Counted from the first letter of the stretch, positions 24,426 through 34,618 are shown. The stretch: DNA of 64,000 nucleotides from CAZYFH01 sp965249175 (GCA_965249175.1 OZ252227.1:1860001-1924000), one strand, 5' to 3'. Numbers and translations are program-made. Notes: generated by a model from the letters alone, not told the origin.

Positions 24426-26489
24426 CTACTCCGGCAGAGCCAGCGCAATCAGCGCGGGGACCCGCTCGCCGCCGACGGTCAGCGCGATGTACTGTTTGCC
24501 GTCGAGCCGATAGGTCATCGGCGTGCCGATGGCGCCACCCGGGAGGTCGACGGACGCCAGCTCGTCGCCCGACGCCTTGTCGAGGGCCACGAGTCGCGGC
24601 CCGTCGTTCGTGCCGCCCGCGGTCAGCGCGACGATCAGCAGCGTCTTCGTGAGCAGCGGGCCAGCCCGGCTGCTATCACCGCCCACCGGAGGCAGGTTGA
24701 GGTCGCGGAGCAGCGCGTGATTACGGACGCGATCGCCGTTGCCCATCGGCCGCATCCAGGCGTGATCGCCGGTGTTGAGGTCGATGGCCGTCATCCGTGA
24801 ATAGGGGGGCTTGAACAGCGGCAGCCCCCGCGGCATCTGCGGCCGCGTCCGCGTTTCGCCGCGTCGCTCGAGGACGTCCAGCGTGGCGCCTTCGTCGGCT
24901 CGCGGTTCGCGATACTGCATCACCGAGTACCGGTTGTCCGATGGGATGTAGAGGAGCCCCGTCTCGGGATCGAAGGCCGCCCCCGACCAGTTGGCGCCGC
25001 CACCCGTGCTCGGGCGCTGAATCGTCCCGTCCCACGTCTGCGGGGTGAAGATCGGCCCGAGGCGGTAGCCTTCGACCGCCTCGATGGCCATCTGCCTGAT
25101 CTCGGGCGTGAAATCGACCAGATCGTCGACGACGGCGCCTTGATACTCGAACGGGGCCGGCCTGGTCGGAAACGGCTGCGTCGCCGCGGGTACCTCTCCC
25201 GGGATATCGGTGTCGGTGGGGACGGGGCGCTCTTCGATCGGCCAGATCGGCTCGCCGGTTTCCCGGTTGAAGACGTAGGTGAAACCCTGTTTGCTGATCT
25301 GGGCGAGGGCTTTCACGGGCCGTCCGCCGATGACGACGTCGACGAGGTTCGGGGCGGCGGGAAAGTCCCAGTCCCACAGCCCGTGGTGCACCGCCTGGAA
25401 ATGCCACGCGCGCTCGCCCGTCTCGATGTCGAGCGCCAGCACGCTCTCGGCGAAGAGGTTGTCGCCAAGCCGATGCCCGCCGTAGTAGTCGGGCGCCGGC
25501 GTGTTGGTCGGTAAATAGAGGTGGCCCAACTCGGGGTCGGCGCTCATGAACGACCAGACGCCCACCTTGCCGGTGTAGCGCCACGAGTCGCCCTGCCACG
25601 TGTCGTTGCCGAACTCGTCGCCTTGCGGGATGGTGTGGAAGGTCCACTTCGTGCGTCCGGTGCGCACATCGAATCCGCGCATCCATCCTGGCGGCGCTTC
25701 CTTGGTGATGTTGTAAGACGAGATGGACGAGGGCGTGACGATCGTGTCGCCGACGACCAGAGGCGCCGACTGCACGGAGTAGAGCAGCGCGTTCAGCCAG
25801 TCCCGCTCGCCACGCGTCACACGCGGCAGATCCGCGACGAGATCGACCCAGCCGTTCTCACCGAAGTCGGCGCACGGTCGTCCTGTCTTCGCGTCGACGC
25901 AGATGAGATATCCGTTGCCCGTGCCGAAGAGGATGCGCTCCTCGGCCCGGTCAGGTCCGTCCGCCCAGTACGCCACACCACGCTGGTTCCAGCGGGCGGT
26001 CATCGTCGTCGTACCCTTCTCATAGGTCTTCGGGTTGAACACCCACAGTGTCTCGCCGGTCCGCGCGTCGATCGACGCGGCCTGCGATGTCGGCATGTTG
26101 ATGAACAGCCGACCGCCGACCATCAGCGGCGTGGCCTTCAGGTTCGTAATGGAGGGCGCCTGCGCATCGCGCCAGAGATTCGGGTCGCGACGGAGCAGCT
26201 CGTCGAAGATCAGCCGGGAGTCGGCCCACCATGCGCCGCCGTCCGGCGTGTCGAGGCTCAGAAACGCGTCCGCTGACCGCCAGCGCCACGCGACCTCGAG
26301 ATCGGCGAAGTTGTCGCGGTCAATCTGATCGAGCGGCGAATACTTGGTGCTCCCCAAGTCGCCACCGTAGGTCGGCCACTCGCCGTTCGCCGGCGCGCCG
26401 CGTTGGGCCGCGACCGGCGTCGTCCAGTATCCGAGCACGATGACACCGAGGAAGGCGGTCAGCGCCCACTGCCGTGTTGGAGCCCGCAT
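24426..26489 (-). CDS. PQQ-dependent (quinoprotein) dehydrogenase
   Basis: 687 aa from the ATG at 26489, chosen because GGGAG lies 10 nt upstream and a signal peptide follows (RQWALTAFLGVIVLGYWTTPVAAQR). The open frame continues to 27494 but this is antisense to two other genes. Beta-propeller repeats are seen in GEWPTYGGDLGSTKYSPLDQI, ASIDARTGETLWVFNPKT, LFGTGNGYLICVDAKTGRPC, LALDIETGERAWHFQAVHHGLWDWD and GFTYVFNRETGEPIWPIEER. A Cys-bearing loop and Asp expected for PQQ/Ca binding lie in this region. It oxidises alcohols or sugars in the periplasm. No cytochrome c domain is attached and no pqq synthesis genes are present. Confidence 0.88.
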   Translation of the reverse strand: MRAPTRQWALTAFLGVIVLGYWTTPVAAQRGAPANGEWPTYGGDLGSTKYSPLDQIDRDNFADLEVAWRWRSADAFLSLDTPDGGAWWADSRLIFDELLRRDPNLWRDAQAPSITNLKATPLMVGGRLFINMPTSQAASIDARTGETLWVFNPKTYEKGTTTMTARWNQRGVAYWADGPDRAEERILFGTGNGYLICVDAKTGRPCADFGENGWVDLVADLPRVTRGERDWLNALLYSVQSAPLVVGDTIVTPSSISSYNITKEAPPGWMRGFDVRTGRTKWTFHTIPQGDEFGNDTWQGDSWRYTGKVGVWSFMSADPELGHLYLPTNTPAPDYYGGHRLGDNLFAESVLALDIETGERAWHFQAVHHGLWDWDFPAAPNLVDVVIGGRPVKALAQISKQGFTYVFNRETGEPIWPIEERPVPTDTDIPGEVPAATQPFPTRPAPFEYQGAVVDDLVDFTPEIRQMAIEAVEGYRLGPIFTPQTWDGTIQRPSTGGGANWSGAAFDPETGLLYIPSDNRYSVMQYREPRADEGATLDVLERRGETRTRPQMPRGLPLFKPPYSRMTAIDLNTGDHAWMRPMGNGDRVRNHALLRDLNLPPVGGDSSRAGPLLTKTLLIVALTAGGTNDGPRLVALDKASGDELASVDLPGGAIGTPMTYRLDGKQYIALTVGGERVPALIALALPE

Positions 26490-26555
26490 CTTCAGCTCTC
26501 CCAGAAAGGATTGACGATGGGCGCCATCATAGCGCAGTCGCAAAAAGAGACTAGA

Positions 26556-27245
26556 ATGCCTCCGATGACACGCGCCGTGGCAGCGTTGGCGCTGGCGTTG
26601 GTGGTCCCGCCGCTCGAAGCGGGGCCATGGTCGTCGGTCACGACCCAGGATCGCGATCGGCCCGCGTCCGAGACCTACCACTGGGTGCTTCCGGTGAATC
26701 ACTCGGGTGTCAACGTGGCGACATTGCATCCGAACGACTGCTACGTCGTGCAGCGGGCCGAGGGTGTCGCTTTTTTTGGTACGCCGTCTCCCACCCTGCT
26801 CGAGCTGCAGCGGCAGCTGCGCTTTCCGGTCGCCCACCTCGTCGGGCAACCCGGTGACCATCCGGAGTGCGCGCTCGGCGCGTGTGTGCGCGTCGAGGAG
26901 CTGACCGCGGCGATCGAGAGGGAGTTGACCCAGCTCGGAAGCACCCGGTTGCTCAGACCCGTCGCGCATCGCCCGTCGCCGATCGACGACTGGTACGGCG
27001 GCGCCTACACCGACGTCGGGTCGTCCACACCCGTGAGCTTCACCAACGCGCCGCAGCAGCGGATGGTCTTTCAGCACCTCCGGACGACACGGCGCGAGAA
27101 CTGCTATCAGGCCAAGGAGCCGAGCATGCTGTCGGTCCACGTGCGCGATCAGGGGGATCACAAGGACCGCACCGGGGTGTATCGGGGCTTCGCATACGTC
27201 GAGCATCATCATCCGTTCATCACGGGAGACACGATCGCCGATTGA
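26556..27245 (+). CDS. Secreted protein of unknown function
   Basis: 229 aa from the ATG at 26556 (a second ATG at 26565 is equally possible). The N-terminus MPPMTRAVAALALALVVPPLEAG looks like a signal peptide. The mature part contains HWVLPVNHSGVNVATLHPNDCYVVQ, four cysteines, and a late WYGGAYTDVGSSTPVSFTNAPQQR. No catalytic family is recognised. It is divergent from the PQQ dehydrogenase with a 66-bp gap and 36 bp upstream of the MBL hydrolase gene. Confidence 0.6.
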   Translation: MPPMTRAVAALALALVVPPLEAGPWSSVTTQDRDRPASETYHWVLPVNHSGVNVATLHPNDCYVVQRAEGVAFFGTPSPTLLELQRQLRFPVAHLVGQPGDHPECALGACVRVEELTAAIERELTQLGSTRLLRPVAHRPSPIDDWYGGAYTDVGSSTPVSFTNAPQQRMVFQHLRTTRRENCYQAKEPSMLSVHVRDQGDHKDRTGVYRGFAYVEHHHPFITGDTIAD

Positions 27246-27281
27246 TGCCCACGTAGGCGACCTCGCAGGATGGAGACAGGT

Positions 27282-28358
27282 ATGAACACGAGACAACAGT
27301 TGATGACGGCCGCCGTGGCGGTCGTGCTCACCGTGGTGGCGTCCGGCCTTTGGGTCGCGGCCCAGGAAACCGACCCGACGGATGGCAAGGCCGCCTACCG
27401 GTTCGAGGAGATTGCGGACGACGTGTGGTTCGCGACCGGCACCGGCGCGATGACGACGTTCAGCAACTCGCTCATCATCGTCAACGACGACCACGCGATG
27501 CTCGTCGACACCAGCGTCTCACCCGCTGCCGCGCGCAAGATGGTGGCCGAGATCAGGTCCGAGGTGACCGACAAGCCGATTCAGTACGTCTTCAACTCCC
27601 ACTATCATTTCGACCACGCACACGGAAACCAGATTTTCGGTGACGACGTCGAGATCATTGGCCACGACTACGTCCGCGCGCAGCTGTCGTCGAACGTGCT
27701 GGACCAGCGCACGAACCGATCGTTCTCCGCCGCGATCCCCCAGCAGATTGCGCAGCTCAGGAGTCAGATCCAAAGCGAGTCGAACGCTACGGATCGCGCG
27801 CGGCTCGAGAACGCGCTGCGTATGACCGAGGCGCATCAGAACGCCATCAAGGAGACGGTGCCCACGCCGCCCAATGTCACCTACAGCGATACGATGACGA
27901 TCGTGCAAAGCGGGCGTGAGATACAGCTGCACTTCGTGGGGCGCGGGCACACCGGCGGCGACACGATGGTGTTCCTGCCCGAGGAGCGCATCGTGTTCAC
28001 TGGTGACTTCTTTGTTGGCAGCCCTGGCAGCCGCGCGCTGCCGTACATGGGTGACGGCTTCGTCGACGAGTGGCCCGCCAGCCTCGAGAAGCTCAAGGGC
28101 CTCGACTTCGACGTCCTGGTGCCCGGGCATGGGACCCCGTTCCGCGATCGGACGCAGATCGACGATCTGCAGAGCTACCTACGCGACTTCTGGTCCCAGG
28201 TGGCTGACCTGCGCGCGGCGGGGGTGTCAGCGGAGGACGCCACGGCCCGCGTGGATCTCAGCAGCCACGAAGCCGCGTACGGGGCGGGCGCGCGGAACGT
28301 CGATCCCCGCGCTGTGACGCGCATCTACGAGCGTCTGCAAATCCAGCGTCCGATGTGA
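27282..28358 (+). CDS. Secreted metallo-beta-lactamase-fold hydrolase
   Basis: 358 aa from the ATG at 27282 (GGAGACAGGT just upstream). Signal peptide NTRQQLMTAAVAVVLTVVASGLWVAAQE. MBL metal site is complete: NSHYHFDHAHGNQIF (HxHxDH variant), the later His in GRGHTGGDTMVF, the Asp in FTGDFFVGS, and the final His in VPGHGTPF. A helical insert (about residues 140-200) lies between the first and second metal motifs, as in alkyl-sulfatase- or SoxH-like secreted members. The substrate is unknown. The S9 peptidase gene follows by 18 bp. Confidence 0.88.
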   Translation: MNTRQQLMTAAVAVVLTVVASGLWVAAQETDPTDGKAAYRFEEIADDVWFATGTGAMTTFSNSLIIVNDDHAMLVDTSVSPAAARKMVAEIRSEVTDKPIQYVFNSHYHFDHAHGNQIFGDDVEIIGHDYVRAQLSSNVLDQRTNRSFSAAIPQQIAQLRSQIQSESNATDRARLENALRMTEAHQNAIKETVPTPPNVTYSDTMTIVQSGREIQLHFVGRGHTGGDTMVFLPEERIVFTGDFFVGSPGSRALPYMGDGFVDEWPASLEKLKGLDFDVLVPGHGTPFRDRTQIDDLQSYLRDFWSQVADLRAAGVSAEDATARVDLSSHEAAYGAGARNVDPRAVTRIYERLQIQRPM

Positions 28359-28376
28359 CGGTCGAGGAGGAGCACC

Positions 28377-30437
28377 ATGAGGCTCGAGGCTGGGGTTTCC
28401 GTGCGGCTGCTAAGAGCCTGCATCGTGGCCATTGTCGCCCTGATCGCCACTGGTGCCGGGGCGCGTGCCCAGGACCAGTCTCGCGTCATGTCAGCGCGCG
28501 ACACGCTTCGCATCAACCAGGTCGGGAATCCCACCCTCTCCCCGGATGCGGCATGGGTGCTCTACACCGTGCGCGCGCGCGACATGGAGGACCCGGAGCT
28601 CGGGGCGGTGACGCAGCTCTGGCGCGTGCGGGTCGATGGCTCTTCGAGCCGGCAGCTGACACGCGGCTCAGAGGACGCGACTGCGCCGGCGTGGTCGCCC
28701 GACGGTGAGGTCATCGCGTTCCTGGCGGCCCGCGGCGAAGGCGACGACGCCAAGACTCAGGTCCATTTTCTGGGCGCCGACGGCGGGGAGGCGTGGCAGG
28801 TCACCGATCACGACGAATCGGTGAGCGCGTTCGAGTTCTCTCCCGACGGCACCACGCTGTTGTTCACCGCGCGCGACGGTCTCTCCGAGGCGGAGGAGGA
28901 GCGCCGACGGGAACACGGCGACGCCGAGGTGGTCGACGGCATGTTCCAGATGGCGCACCTCTGGGTGCACGATCTGACGACGTCGGAGACGGCGCGTCTC
29001 ACCGAGGGCGACTTCACGGCGGCCAACCCCGACTGGTCGCCCGATTCGCGTTGGGTCGCCTTCGAGGCGCGACCGAATCCGACCGCCAACGATCGCTGGC
29101 AGAGCGACGTCTGGGTCATCGAGCCGGCTACGGGTGAGCGGCGGCTGCTATATCGGAACGGCGGCAGCGATACCGCGCCGCGCTGGTCGCCCGACGGCCG
29201 AACCATCGCGCTTGCGTCGAATGCGACGGCGTCGAGCAATACGAATCACGCCACGCTCGTGCTGGCCCGACCGGACGGCGACGCGTCGCGGGTGTTGCTC
29301 GAGGACGTCGACCGCGACTTCTCGACACCGATCTGGTCGGCGAACAGCCGCCAGGTGTACTGGGCCACCGGAGAGGGGACGTCGACCGGTCTCTTTCGGG
29401 TCAGCGTCGAATCGGGCGCCGTGGCGACCGCGTCATCGCCCGGTGGGCGCAATAGCGCCTGGGAGCTGTCGGACGACGGCACGCGCTGGGTGTGGGTGCA
29501 TACCGGCCCCGACTGGCCCGCCGAGATCTACACCGCGACGGCCGACGGCCGGCCGCTGCGGCTGAGCGACGCGAATGCGTGGCTTCGTGACGAGGGTGTC
29601 GCGCTCGGGACGGTGGAGACCGTGCGCTGGAAGAACAGCGCGGGCGCGGTGGTGGAGGGAGTGCTGACGAAGCCGGTCGGGTTTCGCGAGGGTCGGTCGT
29701 ATCCGTTCATCGTCAACCCCCACGGCGGCCCGACTGGCGCGTCGCTCGCGGCCTTCAGCGCGCCGAACCAGTTCTTCGCCGGCAACGGCTACGTCGTGCT
29801 CCAGCCAAATTTCCGCGGCAGCACGAACTACGGCCAGGACTTCGTCAACGCCAACATCGACAACTGGGGGATCGCCGACTACGACGACGTCATGACCGGT
29901 GTCGACCACGCCGTCGCGGAGGGGTGGGCCGACCCCGATCGACTGATTTGCTACGGCTGGAGCTATGGGGGCTATCTCTCCGCTTGGATCGTGACGCAGA
30001 CCGACCGCTTCAAGGCGGTCTCACCCGGTGCCGGTCTCACCAATCTCTACAGCATGTACAGCACGAACGACCTCCAGGACTATCTGGCGTCGTTCTTTGG
30101 CGGGACGCCCTGGGCCGAGACCGAGAACTACCGCCAGCATTCGCCGATGACCTATGTCACCGATGTGACGAGCCCGGTGCTCCTGATGCACGGCGGCGCC
30201 GACACCCGCGTGCCGCCCGAGCAATCGGTGGAGTTCTACCGGGCGTTGAAGGATCTCGGGACAGACGTCACCTTCATTCGCTTCCCACGCGAGGGGCACG
30301 GCATCCAGGAGCCCCGGCACCTGATGGATCGGCTGCGGCGGTATGCCGAGTTCTTCGGCGAGCACGTGGGCAACCCGCCGGTCAGCGAATCGCAGGCGCA
30401 CGAGGCGACGCCGCCGGAGCCCTCGGAGGAGCGCTGA
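28377..30437 (+). CDS. S9-family peptidase (prolyl oligopeptidase/DPP-like), secreted
   Basis: 686 aa. SD GAGGAG is 4 nt before ATG; the signal peptide ends near GAGARAQD. WD40/beta-propeller repeats (about 50-400; repeated SPDG units such as SPDAAWVLYT, WSPDGEVIAF, FSPDGTTLLF, WSPDSRWVAF). The C-terminal alpha/beta-hydrolase (about 430-665) has nucleophile Ser in YGWSYGGYLSAW, Asp in HGGADTRVPPEQS and His in REGHGIQEP. It cleaves short peptides, often at Pro or Ala. It overlaps no gene but is followed by the deacetylase after 2 bp, so the two are co-transcribed. Confidence 0.93.
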   Translation: MRLEAGVSVRLLRACIVAIVALIATGAGARAQDQSRVMSARDTLRINQVGNPTLSPDAAWVLYTVRARDMEDPELGAVTQLWRVRVDGSSSRQLTRGSEDATAPAWSPDGEVIAFLAARGEGDDAKTQVHFLGADGGEAWQVTDHDESVSAFEFSPDGTTLLFTARDGLSEAEEERRREHGDAEVVDGMFQMAHLWVHDLTTSETARLTEGDFTAANPDWSPDSRWVAFEARPNPTANDRWQSDVWVIEPATGERRLLYRNGGSDTAPRWSPDGRTIALASNATASSNTNHATLVLARPDGDASRVLLEDVDRDFSTPIWSANSRQVYWATGEGTSTGLFRVSVESGAVATASSPGGRNSAWELSDDGTRWVWVHTGPDWPAEIYTATADGRPLRLSDANAWLRDEGVALGTVETVRWKNSAGAVVEGVLTKPVGFREGRSYPFIVNPHGGPTGASLAAFSAPNQFFAGNGYVVLQPNFRGSTNYGQDFVNANIDNWGIADYDDVMTGVDHAVAEGWADPDRLICYGWSYGGYLSAWIVTQTDRFKAVSPGAGLTNLYSMYSTNDLQDYLASFFGGTPWAETENYRQHSPMTYVTDVTSPVLLMHGGADTRVPPEQSVEFYRALKDLGTDVTFIRFPREGHGIQEPRHLMDRLRRYAEFFGEHVGNPPVSESQAHEATPPEPSEER

Positions 30438-30439
30438 TC

Positions 30440-31396
30440 ATGAAGTGGTCGTGTGTCGGCATCTGCATCGGCGCACTCGCCGTAGCGTGGGGTGCTGCGC
30501 CACGGGCGCAGACGACCCAACCGGGGATCTATCTCGACCTCGACGAGGTCCGGGCGATCGCCAACCGCGTGCGCGGCGGGCGGAGCCTGCAGCCCGCGTC
30601 GTGGCCCGACGGCGCCCGCGTCGCCGTGCTGATCTCGTTCGACGTCGACAACGACACGATCGCCATCGCGCGGAACGCCAACCCGTCGATCGGCGCGCTG
30701 TCACAGGGGGAGTACGGGGCACGCGTCGGCCTGCAGCGTGTCGTCGATCTGGTGGATCGGCACCAGATCCCGGCTTCGTTTTTCATTCCGGCGGTCAGCC
30801 TGGTGCTGCGGCCGGACATGGTCGACGTCATACAGGCGTCCGGCCGGCACGAGTTCGCCGTGCACGGCTGGATTCACGAGCTCAACAGCGCGCTCGACGC
30901 CGACACCGAGCGCGACTTCGTGATCCGCGCCACCGACTACCTCGAACGCGCGACCGGCCGCCGCCCGGTCGGCTATCGCGCGCCGTCGTGGAACTTCAGC
31001 GAGAGCACGCTCGACATCATCAAGGGGCTCGGGTTCCTGTATGACAGCTCGCTGATGGCCGACGACCGTCCGTACGAGCTGCTACAGCATGGGGAGCCGA
31101 CCGGCCTCGTCGAATTGCCCGTCGAGTGGATACTCGACGACGCGCCGCTGATGAACCCGCTGGGCAATAGCTACACGCCGCCGCGCGAGCTCCTGCAGGT
31201 CTACATCGACGAGTTCGACAAGGCGTACGACGAAGGGACCATGTTCCTATTGACGACGCACCCGCACATCATCGGGCACCGATCCCGCATGGTCGTCCTC
31301 GAGGAGCTCATCGATCACATCCGCGCCAAGGGCGACGTCTGGTTCGCGACCCATGAGCAGGTCGCGCGGTATGTGAAAGATCAGGCGGGGATGTGA
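30440..31396 (+). CDS. Polysaccharide deacetylase-family protein, secreted
   Basis: 318 aa, ATG 2 bp after the peptidase stop. Signal peptide KWSCVGICIGALAVAWGAAPRAQ. NodB-homology (CE4) fold: VLISFDVDNDT holds the metal Asp; FFIPAVSL; HEFAVHGWIHELNSA holds the metal His pair; RRPVGYRAPSWNFSE; and LLTTHPHIIGHRSR near the catalytic His. The SFDVDN and HGWxHE variants are typical of the peptidoglycan/chitin deacetylase-like or amidase subgroup (PuuE-like). It removes acyl groups from a polymer or small amide; which one is not visible. Confidence 0.87.
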   Translation: MKWSCVGICIGALAVAWGAAPRAQTTQPGIYLDLDEVRAIANRVRGGRSLQPASWPDGARVAVLISFDVDNDTIAIARNANPSIGALSQGEYGARVGLQRVVDLVDRHQIPASFFIPAVSLVLRPDMVDVIQASGRHEFAVHGWIHELNSALDADTERDFVIRATDYLERATGRRPVGYRAPSWNFSESTLDIIKGLGFLYDSSLMADDRPYELLQHGEPTGLVELPVEWILDDAPLMNPLGNSYTPPRELLQVYIDEFDKAYDEGTMFLLTTHPHIIGHRSRMVVLEELIDHIRAKGDVWFATHEQVARYVKDQAGM

Positions 31397-31423
31397 CGCC
31401 TTAAGCCCTCCGTCCTCTCCGCC

Positions 31424-33094
31424 CTAATTCGACTCGCGCTGGTGCGCCTCGAACGCCTCCCACAGCAAGGCGCCCTCCTCGTGGACCCGCGTGCCGGCGA
31501 CGACCACCTCGCCCAGGACCAAATGCTCGTCGGTGGCTGCATCGTACGATGGCCACGCCGGGAGGTCGGCACGGTTCGGGTCGCCCGTGGCGGCGAACTG
31601 CACCCAGTAGGATCGGATCGTCTCCGACAGCTGCATGTCGACGTCGGTGAAATCGCCGACAGCCGTCAAGATGCCGGGGTTCTCCTGCCCCGGCGCCCGA
31701 GGCGTGAGCGTGCCGAAGACATAGGCCAGCTCTGCCGCGTGATGAGATCCCATCGCCGCGCCGCCCGGCGTCGGTGGCACATGCGTGAACTGGTAGAGCC
31801 ACGCCGGCGATGAGACGTTGGCATGGGTGCGGGCGTGGGCGCGCACCGGCCCGGCGAAGTACATGTCGTGGACCACGTGGTCGATACCCGCCTTGGCCGA
31901 CTCCGGTGAGTGCACGTCGTAATGCGCCAGCGCGTCTGCGGCCATCATCGGGTAGACCCCGCGGACGTGACCCTCGAAGGCATCGGCGTCCGCGACGTCC
32001 ATGCCGGTCGTAAACAGCGACCCCTCGTTGCCGTTCATGCCGGTGATCAGGGCGACGTCGTGCTGGCGGCCGCTCTCATACATGGCCAGGGGGTCGTCCG
32101 GGATGATCCAACCGTCGATGTTCGGGGCCCAGACGTTGCCCGCCCGCAGGAACGGGCTCCCGGCGCCGGTGTTGGACGCCTCGAGCACGTCGGCCGCGGT
32201 CGCGTCGCGCATGGTGGCGAGCGCGTCGTCGCCGGTCGCGTCCAGCGCCTCGGCGATACGCACGCCCTGCGCCTCGGCTGGCTCCCAGCCGCGATCCGCT
32301 TCGCGGAGTGGCCGGTCCCAGCCGTGAATCCAGTTGCTCTCGGCGATGGCCCGGTGATACAGACCCTCCGCCTGTGGGATCAGCATGACCGACATCACCG
32401 CGCCGGCCCCGGCCGACTCGCCGAAGATGGTGACGCGGCTCGGGTCACCGCCGAATGTCGCGATGTTGTCCCTCACCCACTCGAGCGCCGCCACCATGTC
32501 CATCAGGCCGTAGTTGCCCGACGCATCGTGTGCCGACTCGGCCGACAGCGCCGGGTGCGCGAGGAAGCCGAACACGTTCAGCCGGTAGTTGATCGAGACG
32601 AGCACGGCACCGTCGGCGGCAAGCTGGGTGCCGTCATAGAGCGGCGTCGAGCTGGCGCCACCGGTGTAGCCGCCCCCATGAATCCACAACATGACCGGCA
32701 GCGGCTCGGTCGACTCCCGCGGCGTCCAGACGTTGAGGAAGAGGCAGTCCTCGCTCTGCTGTCCCGAGTCCAACCCGGCAGCCTGCACGCAGATCGCGCC
32801 CGCCTCGGTCGCGTCCCGCATCCCGTCCCACGCGACGACCGGCTCGGGTGGTCGCCACCGCAGGTCCGCGACCGGCGGTGCGGCGAATGGGATCCCCTTG
32901 AAGGCGAGGATGTCGGCGTTCCGATCCGAGACCGCACCACGAATCTCGCCGCCGGTGACGGCGACTGGGTCATCAGGCGACCGCAGCTCGACGACAGGGG
33001 CGTCATCCGCCGGTGCGGCGCACCCGGCAAGCAGGCAGACGGCCGAGGCGCCCACGACGCCTCGCAGGAACGAGGGAAGTCGGTTCAGTGGCAT
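31424..33094 (-). CDS. Type B carboxylesterase, lipoprotein
   Basis: 556 aa. N-terminus MPLNRLPSFLRGVVGASAVC followed by LLAGC gives a lipobox. Carboxylesterase landmarks: oxyanion hole in LWIHGGGYTGGAS, nucleophile Ser in TIFGESAGAGAVM, EDCLFLNVWTP, and catalytic His near GAAMGSHHAAELAYVF. The length matches the family (~530). It hydrolyses carboxylic esters in the periplasm; the substrate is unknown. It converges with the deacetylase gene and diverges from the MFS transporter. Confidence 0.92.
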   Translation of the reverse strand: MPLNRLPSFLRGVVGASAVCLLAGCAAPADDAPVVELRSPDDPVAVTGGEIRGAVSDRNADILAFKGIPFAAPPVADLRWRPPEPVVAWDGMRDATEAGAICVQAAGLDSGQQSEDCLFLNVWTPRESTEPLPVMLWIHGGGYTGGASSTPLYDGTQLAADGAVLVSINYRLNVFGFLAHPALSAESAHDASGNYGLMDMVAALEWVRDNIATFGGDPSRVTIFGESAGAGAVMSVMLIPQAEGLYHRAIAESNWIHGWDRPLREADRGWEPAEAQGVRIAEALDATGDDALATMRDATAADVLEASNTGAGSPFLRAGNVWAPNIDGWIIPDDPLAMYESGRQHDVALITGMNGNEGSLFTTGMDVADADAFEGHVRGVYPMMAADALAHYDVHSPESAKAGIDHVVHDMYFAGPVRAHARTHANVSSPAWLYQFTHVPPTPGGAAMGSHHAAELAYVFGTLTPRAPGQENPGILTAVGDFTDVDMQLSETIRSYWVQFAATGDPNRADLPAWPSYDAATDEHLVLGEVVVAGTRVHEEGALLWEAFEAHQRESN

Positions 33095-33226
33095 CAGATC
33101 CTCCGTTGTCGAACACGGTATCGTAACCGTGTACGCGTCGTGACGAAAACCCGGACGGCGAGGCTGCTAGGCTATCGTATCGACGCGTGGCGGCGCCCCG
33201 CCGGCCGCCGCGACGAGTGACAGCTG

Positions 33227-34603
33227 ATGGTGTCCCAACACACGCTGCCGGCCAGGCCGGTGACACAGCTCGCCTGGTATCGGCAGGTGACCCGCGTGCA
33301 GTGGAAAGCCTTTCTCGCCACATTTCTCGGGTGGCTGCTCGACGGGTTCGACTTTACGATCCTGACCTTCATCCTGATCGACATCCAGAACAGCTTCACC
33401 GTCGACCGGGCGCTGGCGGGGGCGCTCGGTACCGTCACGTTGATGTTTCGCCTGGTCGGTGGGCTTGGCGCGGGTGCGATGGCGGATCGGTATGGGCGCA
33501 AGCTCCCGCTGATGCTGTCCATCCTCTGGTTCTCGATCTTCGCGTTCCTGAGCGGTTTCTCCACGTCATACGCCATGTTGTTCGCGTTCCGCGCGTTGTT
33601 CGGGATCGGGATGGGCGGTGAGTGGGCGGCCGGCATGCCGCTGGCGCTCGAACACTGGCCGACGAAGCTACGCGGTCTCGTCTCTGGGCTGCTGCAGGGT
33701 GGCTGGTACTGGGGCTACATCCTCTCCGCGCTGACGTTTCATTACATCTACCCGCTGTTCAGTGGGATTCGGGACCCGTTCAGCGACGCCGCCGAGTCGA
33801 CACTGGGCTGGCGCGTGATGTTCTGGACTGGGGTCATTCCGGCGCTCCTGGTGTTGTGGATCCGGTCAGGTGTCAGCGAGAGCCCGGTCTGGCTCGCCCG
33901 CCAGCGACGCCTGGCGGAGGCGGGCACCGCGCCGGAGGCTGCCCGGGTCTCGGTGCTGCGCCTCTTCGGGCCCGACCTCTGGTGGGCGACCGTGCAGTCG
34001 TCCCTGCTGATGGGCGCCTTCATGTTCTCCTACTACTCCCTCAGCTTCTGGTACCCGACGTTTCTTCGCGAAGGCGGTCGCGGCACACTGGGCTACCTGA
34101 TCGCGTTCAATCTCGGGGCGATTGTCGGGATGGCGCTCTGGGGGCGTGCGTCGGAGACACGCCTCGGCCGGCGCGGGGCGGTCTCGGCGGCCGCACTGAT
34201 CGGCGTCGCGGTGCTGCCCGCCTATCTCGGTTCGACGAATGCCCTGGTGCTCGCCGTCGGTGCAGTCGTCATGGGCGCCAGCGGCGGCGGCATCTGGGGC
34301 ATGGCGCCGTCCTATCTGACCGAGCGGTTTCCGACGGCGGTGCGCGGCGTCGGACCCGGACTGTCGTACCACGTCGGCGCGGCGCTCGGTTCCGCGACCC
34401 CATTCGTGCTCGGGCGTCTCCAGGACGGCGGCATGACGGTCGGCGGCGCGATGAGCCTCTGCATTGCGGTGTCCGGACTGCTCGTGGCCGCCATGATCTG
34501 GATGGGACCGGAAACGCGTGGGCGTCAGTTCACGCCAACCGACACCGACGAGCCGGTTGGCGGGACTGAACAGACGGCCGATGCGTTAGCGGCCGAGTCG
34601 TAA
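33227..34603 (+). CDS. MFS transporter (aromatic acid/sialate:H+ symporter type)
   Basis: 458 aa with 12 predicted membrane segments. The first cytoplasmic motif is GGLGAGAMADRYGRKLPLML (MFS motif A), with LLDGFDFTILTF in helix 1, typical of the AAHS/SHS branch that carries aromatic acids, lactate or sialic acid. GIGMGGEWAAGMPLALEHWP in helix 4 is also shared with that branch. An acidic helix-1 residue (Asp in DGFD) supports H+ coupling. Substrate unassigned. It is divergent from the carboxylesterase gene. Confidence 0.88.
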   Translation: MVSQHTLPARPVTQLAWYRQVTRVQWKAFLATFLGWLLDGFDFTILTFILIDIQNSFTVDRALAGALGTVTLMFRLVGGLGAGAMADRYGRKLPLMLSILWFSIFAFLSGFSTSYAMLFAFRALFGIGMGGEWAAGMPLALEHWPTKLRGLVSGLLQGGWYWGYILSALTFHYIYPLFSGIRDPFSDAAESTLGWRVMFWTGVIPALLVLWIRSGVSESPVWLARQRRLAEAGTAPEAARVSVLRLFGPDLWWATVQSSLLMGAFMFSYYSLSFWYPTFLREGGRGTLGYLIAFNLGAIVGMALWGRASETRLGRRGAVSAAALIGVAVLPAYLGSTNALVLAVGAVVMGASGGGIWGMAPSYLTERFPTAVRGVGPGLSYHVGAALGSATPFVLGRLQDGGMTVGGAMSLCIAVSGLLVAAMIWMGPETRGRQFTPTDTDEPVGGTEQTADALAAES

Positions 34604-34618
34604 CGAGGGGAATGTTTG

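Noticed and set aside
26490..27494. N-terminal extension of the PQQ dehydrogenase by 335 codons
   Set aside because: It is antisense to the genes at 26556 and 27282. The ATG at 26489 has a ribosome site and is followed by a signal peptide.
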